This document shows positions 54,131-62,760 of a stretch of DNA of 64,000 bases, piece after piece (position 1 is the stretch's first letter; each line of letters begins with the position of its first letter). The notes beneath the pieces were generated by a model. It saw only the letters and a list, made by a program, of their open reading frames with translations. It was not told the origin of the DNA and did no database searches. The position numbers and the translations under genes were made by a program. This DNA comes from Streptomyces sp. AM 2-1-1 (GTDB taxonomy: Bacteria > Actinomycetota > Actinomycetes > Streptomycetales > Streptomycetaceae), in NCBI RefSeq assembly GCF_029167645.1, contig NZ_CP119147.1, positions 5,350,501 to 5,414,500 of the forward strand, read 5' to 3'.

Positions 54131-55369
54131 GTGCGCACGGTCCTGGTCACCGGGCCCGGCGGAGCCGGCACCACCACGGTCGCGGCCGCCACCGCACGGG
54201 CCTCGGCCCGGGCCGGCCGCCGCACCCTCCTGGTCTCCCGCGACCCTCTCCCCGGCGGCCTCGGCTTCCCGGACGACCCGGGGCCGGTGGCCGTGCCCGG
54301 CGAGGAGCTCCTGGACCACGCGCGGACCGACTCCGCTGCCCACTTCCGCACCGAATTCCTCGCCCTCCAGGAACGCGCCTCCGCCGCCTTCGACCTCCTC
54401 GGCGCGGGCCGCATGGACGCCGAGGAACTCACCGAACTCCCCGGCAGCGCCGAACTCGCCCTCCTGCACACCCTGCACCGGGCAGCGGCCGGCGACTGGT
54501 CCGAGGCCGGGTACGACACCCTCGTCGTCGACCTGCCGCCCCTCCCCGAGGCCCTCGCCCTGCTCGCCCTACCCGGCCGGCTGCGCCGCTACCTGCGCCG
54601 GCTGCTGCCCCCGGAGCGCCAGGCCGCCCGCGCGCTCCGCCCCGTACTCGCCCAGCTCGCCGGGGTCCCGATGCCGGCGCAGTGGCTGTACGCGGCCGCC
54701 GCCCGCAAGGACGCCGAACTCGCCGAGGCCGAGGCGCTGATCGACGACCGCTCCACCACGCTGCGGCTGGTCGCCGAACCCGGCCCCGCCGCCGAGGAGG
54801 CCCTGCGCGCCGCGCGCACCGGCTTCGCGCTGCACGGCCTGCGCACCGATCTGCTCGTCGCCAACCGGATCCTGCCGCGCCACAGCCCCGACCCGTGGTT
54901 CGCCTCGCTCGCCGCCCAGCAGGAGAAGACCCTCGCCCGCTGGCACGAGGACCTGGGGACGCGGACCGCCGCCGGCGCGGACCCGGGCGAGGCGCTGCAC
55001 GAGGCCCCGCACCTGGGCCGCGACCCCCGGAGCCCGGGCGATCTGGACCTGCTCGGTGTCCCCGCTCCCGACGACCGTCCGGCCGGCCGCGCCGACGACC
55101 CCTGGTGGACCGAACCCTCCCCGGACCCCGGCCCGGACGGCGGCCCCGAGGGGTTCGTCTGGTGCCTGCCACTGCCCGGAGCGGTCAAATCGGGTCTCCG
55201 GCTCGTCCGCCGGGGCGACGAGATCCTCCTCGCCGTCGGACCGTACCGGCGCAGCATCCGCCTGGACTCCGCGCTCCGCCGGTGCAGCGTCTCCGGGGCC
55301 GCTCTGCGCGAGGGCGTGCTGCGGGTCCGGTTCACCCCCGACGCGGAGCTCTGGCCGCGCACCCCGTGA
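54131..55369 (+). CDS. ArsA/Get3-like ATPase homologue with degenerate P-loop and HSP20-like tail
   Basis: 412 residues. The N-terminus aligns with the ArsA/GET3 ATPase fold, but the deviant Walker A reads GPGGAGTTT where GKGGVGKTT is usual: both the signature and the invariant lysine are gone. Walker B-like DTLVVDLPPLPEAL remains. The C-terminal 75 residues (GLRLVRRGDEILLAVG onward) resemble the alpha-crystallin/HSP20-like domain of bacterial ArsA proteins. It may bind nucleotide weakly or act as a scaffold. GTG 54131 is the start, close behind the SRPBCC gene. Confidence 0.85.
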   Translation: MRTVLVTGPGGAGTTTVAAATARASARAGRRTLLVSRDPLPGGLGFPDDPGPVAVPGEELLDHARTDSAAHFRTEFLALQERASAAFDLLGAGRMDAEELTELPGSAELALLHTLHRAAAGDWSEAGYDTLVVDLPPLPEALALLALPGRLRRYLRRLLPPERQAARALRPVLAQLAGVPMPAQWLYAAAARKDAELAEAEALIDDRSTTLRLVAEPGPAAEEALRAARTGFALHGLRTDLLVANRILPRHSPDPWFASLAAQQEKTLARWHEDLGTRTAAGADPGEALHEAPHLGRDPRSPGDLDLLGVPAPDDRPAGRADDPWWTEPSPDPGPDGGPEGFVWCLPLPGAVKSGLRLVRRGDEILLAVGPYRRSIRLDSALRRCSVSGAALREGVLRVRFTPDAELWPRTP

Positions 55370-55470
55370 CCGGGGCGCGGGTTCCGCCGCGACGGCCGCG
55401 CACGCCCTGAACGGACGACCTCCGTTCGGGTACCGTCGGTAGTACGTCATCCGCGTCGCAGGAGCCAGCC

Positions 55471-55953
55471 ATGAGTGAATCCACCGATCGTCCCGCCGAC
55501 GGCGACGCCTGGGCCGACGCCTGCGCCGAGGATCTCGACGCCGAGAAGGCCCGCCGCCGCGCCACCTACGGACCGCCGCCCGCCTCCGCCGCCGAAGAGC
55601 TGCGCAAGCTCGCCGACGCGGTGGCCGGGAAGCTCGGCGCGCTCTCCTCCCCGCTGCTCGGCACCGCCGCCCAGGGCGCGGTGCGCCAGGTCGTCCAGCA
55701 GGCCAGGAGCGCGGTCGAGCCGGTCATCGAGCGCAATCCGGAGATCTTCGACCACCTCGCCGCCGCCGGCAACGAGCTGCTGGCCGCCTACCGTTCGGCG
55801 GTCGAGGGCCAGGAGGGCCGCTGGACGCGGACCACCGAGGGCGCCGGGGGCGGAGCACCCCGCCCCGGCCGGACGCCCGCAGAGGCCGCCGACGACCCGT
55901 CCGACCCCCGCGACGAGGGCCCCTCGGCGAGCGAACACATCGACCTGGACTGA
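55471..55953 (+). CDS. DUF5304-like protein
   Basis: 160 residues, acidic, with a helical core (about 35-110: SAAEELRKLADAV, VRQVVQQARSAVEPV) and a disordered Gly/Pro/Asp tail ending in EHIDLD. No signal or membrane segment. CAGGAG precedes the ATG. The family is, from memory, DUF5304 of streptomycetes and always near glkA; function unknown. Confidence 0.83.
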   Translation: MSESTDRPADGDAWADACAEDLDAEKARRRATYGPPPASAAEELRKLADAVAGKLGALSSPLLGTAAQGAVRQVVQQARSAVEPVIERNPEIFDHLAAAGNELLAAYRSAVEGQEGRWTRTTEGAGGGAPRPGRTPAEAADDPSDPRDEGPSASEHIDLD

Positions 55954-56027
55954 ACCCTGGCCGAAAATTCCGGCCGCCTTCTCGGGTACGGTTGACCCAG
56001 CGGGGCTCGACCGGAACTGAGGGATTC

Positions 56028-56969
56028 ATGGGACTCACCATCGGCGTCGATATCGGCGGCACGAAGATCGCGGCTGGAGTGGTCGACGAAGAGGGCCAGA
56101 TCCTCTCGATGTTCAAAGTACCGACCCCGCCGACGGCCTCGGGCATCGTCGACGCCATCTGCTCGGCCGTGGCCGGTGCGAGCGAGGGACACACCGTCGA
56201 GGCGGTCGGTATCGGTGCGGCCGGATACGTCGACGACAAGCGCGCGACCGTGCTCTTCGCCCCGAACATCGACTGGCGCCACGAGCCGCTCAAGGACGAG
56301 GTCGAACAGCGCGTCGGCCTCCCCGTCGTCGTCGAGAACGACGCCAACGCCGCTGCCTGGGGCGAGTACCGCTTCGGTGCGGGCAAGGGCCACGACGACG
56401 TCATCTGCATCACGCTCGGCACCGGTCTCGGTGGCGGCATCATCATCGGCAACAAGTTGCGGCGCGGACGCTTCGGCGTAGCGGCGGAATTCGGCCACAT
56501 CCGGGTCGTCCCCGACGGCCTGCTCTGCGGCTGCGGCAGCCAGGGCTGCTGGGAGCAGTACGCCTCCGGCCGCGCCCTGGTGCGGTACGCCAAGCAGCGT
56601 GCCAACGCGACCCCCGAGAACGCCGCCGTGCTGCTGTCGCTCGGCGACGGCACGGTCGAGGGCATCGAGGGCAAGCACATCAGCGAGGCCGCCCGTCAGG
56701 GCGACGCGGTGGCCATCGACTCGTTCCGCGAGCTGGCCCGCTGGGCCGGCGCGGGCCTCGCCGACCTGGCCTCCCTCTTCGACCCGTCCGCCTTCATCGT
56801 CGGCGGCGGCGTCTCCGACGAGGGCGAGCTGGTCCTGGACCCGATCCGCAAGTCGTTCCGCCGCTGGCTGATCGGCGGCGAATGGCGCCCGCACGCCCAG
56901 GTCCTCGCCGCGCAACTCGGCGGCAAGGCCGGACTGGTCGGCGCGGCCGACCTGGCCCGCCAGGGCTGA
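56028..56969 (+). CDS. glkA: ROK-family glucokinase
   Basis: 313 residues. ROK signatures: GVDIGGTKIAAGV (phosphate-binding), VENDANAAAWGEY (catalytic Asp), ITLGTGLGGGIIIG, and the zinc cluster CGCGSQGCWEQY. Glucokinase phosphorylates glucose and is central to carbon catabolite repression in Streptomyces. ATG 56028 follows GAGGG, and TACGGT at 55986-55991 is a likely -10 box. It ends the run of genes from the SRPBCC protein onward, but has its own probable promoter. Confidence 0.95.
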   Translation: MGLTIGVDIGGTKIAAGVVDEEGQILSMFKVPTPPTASGIVDAICSAVAGASEGHTVEAVGIGAAGYVDDKRATVLFAPNIDWRHEPLKDEVEQRVGLPVVVENDANAAAWGEYRFGAGKGHDDVICITLGTGLGGGIIIGNKLRRGRFGVAAEFGHIRVVPDGLLCGCGSQGCWEQYASGRALVRYAKQRANATPENAAVLLSLGDGTVEGIEGKHISEAARQGDAVAIDSFRELARWAGAGLADLASLFDPSAFIVGGGVSDEGELVLDPIRKSFRRWLIGGEWRPHAQVLAAQLGGKAGLVGAADLARQG

Positions 56970-57029
56970 ACCGCACCGCACGACGACGGACGCCCGCCGC
57001 GCCCTCCGGGGGGACGGCGGGCGTCCTCG

Positions 57030-57035
57030 TATCCT
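57030..57035 (+). promoter_or_regulatory. -10 box of a probable leaderless mRNA
   Basis: TATCCT ends 7 bases before the ATG at 57043; no ribosome binding site is visible. Confidence 0.5.
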
Positions 57036-57042
57036 GACGCGC

Positions 57043-57819
57043 ATGGTTCTGACGCCGTTGCCCGCATCCGGTACCGAGGCGGACGGATCGGCCGTCGTCC
57101 GCGTCCTCAGCTACAACATCCGCTCGCTGCGCGACGACCCCGCCGCCCTGGCCCGGGTCATCCGCGCCTGCGCCCCCGACCTGGTGTTCGTCCAGGAAGC
57201 GCCGCGCTTCTTCCGCTGGCGCAAGGCCGCCGCCAAGCTGGCCGCCGCGACCGACCTGGTGGTCCTCTCCGGCGGCGCCACCGCCGCCGGACCACTGCTG
57301 CTCTGCTCGCTGCGCGCCACCGTCGAACGCACCGAGGACGTCCTGCTGCCGCGCACCCCGGGGCTGCACCGGCGGGGCTTCGCCACGGCGGTGGTCCGGA
57401 TCGCCGGCACCCGGATCGGCGTCCTCAGCTGTCACCTCGGCCTGCGGGCGGACGAGCGCCTCACCCAGGCGCACGCGCTGCTGGAGCGGCTGGACGCGAT
57501 GGAGGTCCCGCACGCGGTGGTGGGCGGCGACCTCAACGAGCCGGCCGGGGGCGGGGCGTTCCGGCTGCTCGCCGGGCGGCTCCAGGACGGCTGGGCGGTC
57601 CGCCCGTGGGGAGGGGAGAAGACCTTCCCCTCCGACGGGCCGGTGCGCCGCATCGACGCGATCCTGACCACCGAGGGCATCGAGGTCCTCGGCTGCGGGG
57701 TGCCGGCCGGACTGCCCGGGGTGGACGACGCGGACCTGCGGGCGGCCACGGACCATCTGCCGGTGCTGGCCGCAATCCGGGTCCCCGCGGACCACGGCAG
57801 CCGGAGGGTGGATCCCTGA
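57043..57819 (+). CDS. Endonuclease/exonuclease/phosphatase (EEP) family hydrolase
   Basis: 258 residues with the EEP order of motifs: RVLSYNIRSL (Asn metal site), LVFVQEAP (catalytic Glu), GVLSCHLGL, GGDLNEPA (Asp/Asn pair) and the C-terminal TDHLPVLA (Asp-His). Substrate could be nucleic acid, phosphoinositide or other phosphodiesters. No signal peptide. It is followed by the intergenic repeat region. Confidence 0.9.
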   Translation: MVLTPLPASGTEADGSAVVRVLSYNIRSLRDDPAALARVIRACAPDLVFVQEAPRFFRWRKAAAKLAAATDLVVLSGGATAAGPLLLCSLRATVERTEDVLLPRTPGLHRRGFATAVVRIAGTRIGVLSCHLGLRADERLTQAHALLERLDAMEVPHAVVGGDLNEPAGGGAFRLLAGRLQDGWAVRPWGGEKTFPSDGPVRRIDAILTTEGIEVLGCGVPAGLPGVDDADLRAATDHLPVLAAIRVPADHGSRRVDP

Positions 57820-57874
57820 CCAGGGGGAGGGGCGGGGCCGGTCACCGGGCCCCGGCGTGCGGCCCCGTGACCAT

Positions 57875-58045
57875 CCGGTCGCCGGTCCGCCGGCCCGGAC
57901 CCGCGACGCACCGGACCGGACCGGTCGCCGGTCCGCCGGCCCGGACCCGCGAGGCATCGGCTCTGACCCGTAACGCATCGGCTCCGACCCGCGACGCACC
58001 GGACCGGACCGGTAACCCACCGGCCGGACCCGTCACGCACCGGCC
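57875..58045. repeat. Intergenic GC-rich minisatellite
   Basis: An exact 32-bp repeat (57875-57906 and 57921-57952, period 46) runs into diverged units of 20-21 bp starting at 57944, 57965, 57986, 58006 and 58026. A related unit sits at 57898-57917. The consensus is close to GACCCGYRACGCAYCGGNCC. Both strands have open frames of repetitive Arg/Gly/Val codons, without plausible starts, so I treat them as non-coding. Confidence 0.85.
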
Positions 58046-58066
58046 GGCGACGCACGGCCCACCGGC

Positions 58067-58738
58067 TCAGACCACGGCGCCGTGTCCCGGGTCGCCGAGG
58101 TCCTCGTCGTCGTCCTGAGGCATCCGCGCCACCAGCGTCGCGCAGCCGCCGACGAAACCGCCGATGCAGACGGTCGTCAGCCACCAGGTCATCTCCCACC
58201 CCAGCAGCACCGCGAGCAGCATCAGCACCGGCGAGCCGACGACCCCGAGCCAGGCGAACTTCGAGGTGGCGTCGGCCTCCGGGAGCGGCGGCGGCTCCGG
58301 CGGCACGAAGTGGCCCTCGATGTCCGGGTCGTCGCCGTCCTCACCCGCGGTGGAGCCGTCACCGGCGGCCGTACCGTCCGGCAGCACGTGGTCCCGGGGA
58401 CCCCGGACGCCGGGTGCGAAGACCACCGAACTGCCCAGCCCGCTCTTGCCGGTGCCCTTGTCCGCGGAGTCGTCGGGCCGGTCGTCCCCGTCCAGCACGT
58501 TGATCTGGTCGTCGGTGAGCAGGGCGAGGTCCTCCACCGACTTGAAGGGCTTGGCGCCCGGCGGGTCCGGCGGCTCCTCGCCGTACCCCGCGACGATCGC
58601 CGCCCACACGGCGTCCTCGTCCAGCGGGCGCGCCTCGTCGGCCTCCCCGGGCGTCCCGGGCACGGCGGCCCGCTCCTCCGCCTGGGGCGGTTCGCGCTCC
58701 TCGTCACTGCCCGTGCGCTCCGCGTCCTGCTCAGCCAC
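58067..58738 (-). CDS. Acidic protein with C-terminal membrane hairpin
   Basis: 223 residues. The first about 155 are acidic and partly disordered, with a conserved-looking stretch (DEDAVWAAIVAGYGEEPPD, LLTDDQINVLDG). Two hydrophobic helices follow (about 160-180 and 182-202), then an Asp-rich tail. I do not recognise a characterised family. The start GTG 58738 has GGGGAG upstream and overlaps the stop of the alpha/beta hydrolase by 8 bases, so they are coupled. Confidence 0.82.
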   Translation of the reverse strand: MAEQDAERTGSDEEREPPQAEERAAVPGTPGEADEARPLDEDAVWAAIVAGYGEEPPDPPGAKPFKSVEDLALLTDDQINVLDGDDRPDDSADKGTGKSGLGSSVVFAPGVRGPRDHVLPDGTAAGDGSTAGEDGDDPDIEGHFVPPEPPPLPEADATSKFAWLGVVGSPVLMLLAVLLGWEMTWWLTTVCIGGFVGGCATLVARMPQDDDEDLGDPGHGAVV

Positions 58739-59510
58739 CGGACGTACTCCCCTTCTCCGTGACCCCGGATGCGAGACGGGCGAGGAACCGGTGGCTCTCG
58801 TCGAAGATCCGCTCCGCGTCATGGTCCAACGTCGCGACGTGGTAGCTCTGTTCCAGCAGCACTTCCTCCACGTCCCGGGAGGACACCCTGCCGAGGATGC
58901 GGACCGAGTCGGCCGGCGGCACCACGTGGTCCTGCGAGCTGTGCAGGAGCAGCAACGGCTGTGTCACCTGCGGGAGTTCGGTGTCGACGATGGCGAAGAA
59001 CCGGCGCAGCGAGTGCGCCGCGTGCAGGGGGACCCGGTCGTAACCGACCTCGTACGCGCCTTCCAGCGCGATGTCCCCGGCCAGGCCCTTCGTGGTGCGG
59101 ACGAGGTGGCGCGCGACCGGCAGGGCGTACGCGGAGAGGCCGTGCACCCGGTTCGCCGGATTGACCAGCACCAGCCCCTGGACCGCGTCGCCGTGCCGGG
59201 CGGCCAGCCGCAGCGCCAGCGCCCCGCCCATGGAGAGACCGAAGACGAAGACCCGCGCGCACCGCTCGCCCAGCACGCGCAACTCCCGGTCCACCTCGGC
59301 GTACCAGTCCTGCCAGCCGGTGATCGCCATGTCCTCCCACCGGGTGCCGTGCCCCGGCAGCAGCGGCAACGAGACGGTGTACCCGCGTGCGGCGAGGTAG
59401 TCGGCCCACGGGCGCAGCGACTGGGGTGATCCGGTGAAGCCATGACAGAGGAGGACGCCGACCTCTCCGCCCTCGTGGCGGAACGGCTCGGCTCCAGGGA
59501 GGACCGGCAC
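58731..59510 (-). CDS. Alpha/beta hydrolase, carboxylesterase/monoacylglycerol-lipase type
   Basis: 259 residues. The oxyanion HG motif is in LLCHGFTGSPQSL, the nucleophile elbow in FVFGLSMGGALAL (GLSMGG), the acid in SSQDHVVPP and the catalytic His in QSYHVATLDHD. This arrangement matches the Est30/monoglyceride lipase group, which hydrolyse short-chain or monoacyl esters. GTG 59510 is the start, with AGGAG 6 bases upstream. The downstream gene overlaps its stop. Confidence 0.9.
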   Translation of the reverse strand: MPVLPGAEPFRHEGGEVGVLLCHGFTGSPQSLRPWADYLAARGYTVSLPLLPGHGTRWEDMAITGWQDWYAEVDRELRVLGERCARVFVFGLSMGGALALRLAARHGDAVQGLVLVNPANRVHGLSAYALPVARHLVRTTKGLAGDIALEGAYEVGYDRVPLHAAHSLRRFFAIVDTELPQVTQPLLLLHSSQDHVVPPADSVRILGRVSSRDVEEVLLEQSYHVATLDHDAERIFDESHRFLARLASGVTEKGSTSGG

Positions 59511-59732
59511 CGGTGACTCCTGTTCGTGAGGCTGGGCTCGGGCGGGGGAGAGCGTGGAGGGCTTGCGAAGGGGCGTACGGGGCACCCGCGAGAAGAATGA
59601 CTTCACCGTACGCGACCGGGCCGACACCGACCAGGGCCGTCGCGCCACCGGCACGGGAGGCCCCCGGACCGTGCGGGAGCGGCGGCCGGGCACCGGTAAG
59701 GTCGGTGGCACAGGACACAGGAGGCACCCGAG

Positions 59733-60557
59733 TTGATCTACGGCGCCATGCACTTCTCCCTCGGGGGATCCCTGAAGCTCGCTTTCCGGCCGTGGGTCGA
59801 GGGTCTGGAGAACATCCCCCTCACCGGCCCGGCGATCCTCGCGAGCAACCACCTCTCCTTCTCCGACTCCTTCTTCCTGCCGGCCGTCCTGGACCGCAAG
59901 GTCACCTTCATCGCCAAGGCCGAGTACTTCAACGCCCCCGGTGTGAAGGGCAAGCTCACCGCCGCCTTCTTCAAGGGCGTGGGCCAGGTGCCCGTCGACC
60001 GCTCCGGGGCCCGGGGCGCGGGCGAGGCCGCGATCAGGTCGGGCATCAAGGTCATCGAGGGCGGCGGCCTCTTCGGCATCTACCCCGAGGGCACCCGCTC
60101 GCCGGACGGCCGCCTCTACCGCGGCAAGCCCGGCGGCCTCGCCCGGGTGGCACTGGCCACGGGGGCCCCGGTCATCCCGGTCGCCATGATCGACACGGAG
60201 AAGATCCAGCCGCCCGGCACGGTGATCCCCAAGCTGCTGCGTCCCGGCATCCGGATCGGCAAGCCGCTGGACTTCTCCCGCTACCAGGGCATGCAGGGCG
60301 ACCGGTTCATCCTGCGTTCGCTGACGGACGAGGTCATGTACGAGATCATGAAGCTCTCCGGCCAGGAGTACGTGGACGTCTACGCGACGGCCGCCAAACG
60401 CCGGATCGCGGACGAGGCCGAGCAGGCGGCCCAGGAACAGAAGCGGACGGGACCGGAACAGCAGCAGCCGGCACGGCAGGAACAGCGGTCCGGGCCGGAG
60501 CGGAAGCGGACGGCGCGGGACGAGGAACACGCGGTGTCACCCCCGCCCGCGCGGTAG
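59733..60557 (+). CDS. 1-acyl-sn-glycerol-3-phosphate acyltransferase (PlsC family)
   Basis: 274 residues. Acyltransferase blocks: ASNHLSFSDSFF (NHxxxxD-type catalytic His/Asp), FKGVGQVPVDRSG, and GIYPEGTRSPDG (EGTR phosphate-binding). It makes phosphatidic acid. The last about 45 residues form a Gln/Glu/Arg-rich tail. TTG 59733 is the start, supported by CAGGAGG 7-8 bases upstream. It is divergent from the alpha/beta hydrolase, another lipid-active enzyme. Confidence 0.92.
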   Translation: MIYGAMHFSLGGSLKLAFRPWVEGLENIPLTGPAILASNHLSFSDSFFLPAVLDRKVTFIAKAEYFNAPGVKGKLTAAFFKGVGQVPVDRSGARGAGEAAIRSGIKVIEGGGLFGIYPEGTRSPDGRLYRGKPGGLARVALATGAPVIPVAMIDTEKIQPPGTVIPKLLRPGIRIGKPLDFSRYQGMQGDRFILRSLTDEVMYEIMKLSGQEYVDVYATAAKRRIADEAEQAAQEQKRTGPEQQQPARQEQRSGPERKRTARDEEHAVSPPPAR

Positions 60558-60650
60558 CGGGCCCCGCCCGCGAGCGGACGGAAGGGGTGCGCCGCAGCGG
60601 CGGAGAAGAGGGTCCGGCCGAAGGGGCACGGACCGCGGGGGGCGGGGGAG

Positions 60651-61886
60651 ATGGCCGGGCGCGAGCGGGTGGTACGGATGTCGGTGGAGCAGCCGCTGTG
60701 GCGCGCGCTCACCGGCTACCGGATGCTGACGACGGTCTACGCCCTGGCGCTGGCGGTGATCGGCCGGGCACACTTCGAACGGCCCGCCGTGGCCTTCGGC
60801 TTCCTCGCCGTGATGACGGTGTGGACGGTCCTCACGCTGCCCCGGGTCGCCGGCGCGGTCCACTGCACCCGGGCGTTCCTCGGCGCGGACCTGGTGGTGG
60901 CGCTCACCGGCATCCTGCTCACCCCGGTCGCCGACCTGGACGCCCCGCAGCTCGACGGATCGACCCTGCCGTCGATCTGGACCGCGGGAGCGGTGCTGGC
61001 GTTCGCGCTGAAGGGCGGATGGCGGTGGGCGGCCGTCGCGTCCACCGCGGTCGCCGCCGCCAACATCGTCGAGCGCGGCGAGGTGAGCCGGGACACCTTC
61101 CACAACGTCCTGCTGGTCTGGGTCGCCTCCATCGCCATCGGGTACGTCGTCGAGGTCGCCCGGGCCAGTGAGCGCACCCTCGCCCGCGCCCTGGAGATCG
61201 AGGCGGCCACCCGCGAACGGGAGCGGCTGGCCCGCGACATCCACGACAGCGTCCTGCAGGTCCTCGCCATGGTCCAGCGCAGGGGTGCGGCCCTCGGCGG
61301 CGAGGCCGCCGAACTCGGCCGGATGGCCGGGGAACAGGAGATCGCCCTGCGCACCCTCGTCTCCAGCGGCCTGGTGCCCACCACCCGGGTCTCCGAGGAC
61401 ACCGCGCGGGGCGCCGTCGTCCGCGTGTCCGCCCCCGGCGAGGAGCTCGACGAGGAGCCCGGCGACGTCCCCGACATCGACCTGCGGACCCTGCTCGCCC
61501 CGCACGCCGGCTCCCGGGTCAGTTTCGCGGAGCCGGGCGCCCCGGTATTGATGCCGGCCGCCGCGGCGCGGGAGCTCGCGGCGGCCACCGGCGCCGCCCT
61601 GGACAACGTGCGGTCCCACGCCGGCGGGGCCGCACAGGCGTGGATCCTGGTCGAGGACGAACCCGGCGAGGTCGTCGTCACGGTCCGGGACGACGGACCG
61701 GGCATCCCGGACGGACGGCTGGCCCAGGCCGAGGGCGAGGGCCGGCTCGGCGTGGCGCTCTCCATCCGCGGGCGGCTGCGCGACCTGGGCGGCACGGCCG
61801 AGGTGATCTCGGTGCCGGGCCAGGGCACCGAAGTCGAGTTGAAGGTTCCGAAGGCCCCACGGGGGAAGGCAGGATCGATCAGATGA
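60651..61886 (+). CDS. macS: Sensor histidine kinase MacS-like (DUF5931)
   Basis: 411 residues: about six N-terminal membrane helices (30-180), a HisKA_3 domain (RLARDIHDSVLQVL with phospho-His), and an HATPase domain (TVRDDGPGIPDGR, GVALSIRGRLRD). The ORWRALTGYRML-like beginning (QPLWRALTGYRML) is that of the DUF5931 kinases, which include MacS, reported to control morphogenesis and actinorhodin in S. coelicolor. ATG 60651 or ATG 60678 may be the real start. The stop overlaps macR (ATGA). Confidence 0.88.
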   Translation: MAGRERVVRMSVEQPLWRALTGYRMLTTVYALALAVIGRAHFERPAVAFGFLAVMTVWTVLTLPRVAGAVHCTRAFLGADLVVALTGILLTPVADLDAPQLDGSTLPSIWTAGAVLAFALKGGWRWAAVASTAVAAANIVERGEVSRDTFHNVLLVWVASIAIGYVVEVARASERTLARALEIEAATRERERLARDIHDSVLQVLAMVQRRGAALGGEAAELGRMAGEQEIALRTLVSSGLVPTTRVSEDTARGAVVRVSAPGEELDEEPGDVPDIDLRTLLAPHAGSRVSFAEPGAPVLMPAAAARELAAATGAALDNVRSHAGGAAQAWILVEDEPGEVVVTVRDDGPGIPDGRLAQAEGEGRLGVALSIRGRLRDLGGTAEVISVPGQGTEVELKVPKAPRGKAGSIR

Positions 61887-62620
61887 GTACACCGACAGCA
61901 CCGGGCACACCGCAGACGGCGGGCGCACCGGAGCCGCAGCGACAGACCCACGCCGACGGCACGGTCGTGCGGGTCATGGTGGTGGACGACCACCCGATGT
62001 GGCGGGACGCCGTCGCCCGCGACCTGGCCGAGGCCGGTTTCGACGTCGTCGCCACCGCCGGGGACGGCCCGCAGGCCGTCCGCCGCGCCCAGGCGGTCCG
62101 GCCCGACGTCCTCGTGCTCGACCTGAATCTGCCGGGGCTGTCCGGCGCCCAGGTCTGCAAGGAGCTGGTGGCGCTCCACCCGCACCTGCGCGTCCTGGTG
62201 CTCTCCGCCAGCGGGGAGCACGCCGACGTCCTGGAAGCGGTGAAGTCCGGGGCCACCGGCTACCTGCTCAAGTCCGCCAGCACCCAGGAGCTGATCGAGG
62301 CGGTCCGTACGACGGCGGCCGGCGACCCCGTCTTCACCCCGGGGCTGGCCGGACTCGTCCTCGGCGAGTACCGCAGGCTCGCCTCCGACCCGGCCCCCGC
62401 GGCCCCCGACGACCCGAAGGCGCCGCGGCTGACCGAGCGCGAGACCGAGGTGCTCCGGCTGGTCGCGAAGGGACTGTCGTACAAGCAGATCGCCGAGCGT
62501 CTGGTGATCTCGCACCGCACGGTCCAGAACCACGTCCAGAACACCCTCGGCAAGCTCCAGCTGCACAACCGGGTGGAGCTGGTCCGGTACGCCATCGAGC
62601 GCGGTCTGGACGACGCCTAG
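61883..62620 (+). CDS. macR: NarL-family response regulator MacR-like
   Basis: 245 residues. After about 28 disordered residues comes a receiver domain (VMVVDDHPMW, phospho-Asp in VLVLDLNLPG, Lys in YLLKSASTQE) and a LuxR-type HTH (LTERETEVLRLVAKGLSYKQI, HRTVQNHVQNTLGKL in parts). It is the partner of the upstream MacS-like kinase, with a four-base gene overlap. Confidence 0.9.
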   Translation: MSTPTAPGTPQTAGAPEPQRQTHADGTVVRVMVVDDHPMWRDAVARDLAEAGFDVVATAGDGPQAVRRAQAVRPDVLVLDLNLPGLSGAQVCKELVALHPHLRVLVLSASGEHADVLEAVKSGATGYLLKSASTQELIEAVRTTAAGDPVFTPGLAGLVLGEYRRLASDPAPAAPDDPKAPRLTERETEVLRLVAKGLSYKQIAERLVISHRTVQNHVQNTLGKLQLHNRVELVRYAIERGLDDA

Positions 62621-62706
62621 CGGACGCCGCGCGGGAGGTGCCCGCGACGGCCGGGGCGCGGGACGGCCCCGGCCGCCGCCGAGCGGCGCCCCCGGGAGGC
62701 GCGCCG

Positions 62707-62712
62707 TATATT
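62707..62712 (+). promoter_or_regulatory. Candidate -10 box of the D-lactate dehydrogenase gene
   Basis: TATATT at 62707-62712, rare in this GC content, would place transcription start near 62719, about 40 bases before the GTG start. No clear -35 seen. Confidence 0.35.
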
Positions 62713-62760
62713 CGCGGTGACCGGATCATGTGCCGTACCGCAGCACCTACGGGAGACGTC

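Noticed and set aside
57842..58036. Minus-strand open frame across the minisatellite with repeated Arg/Val/Gly units
   Set aside because: It has no start with a ribosome binding site, its codon pattern follows the repeat period, and it lies between convergent genes.
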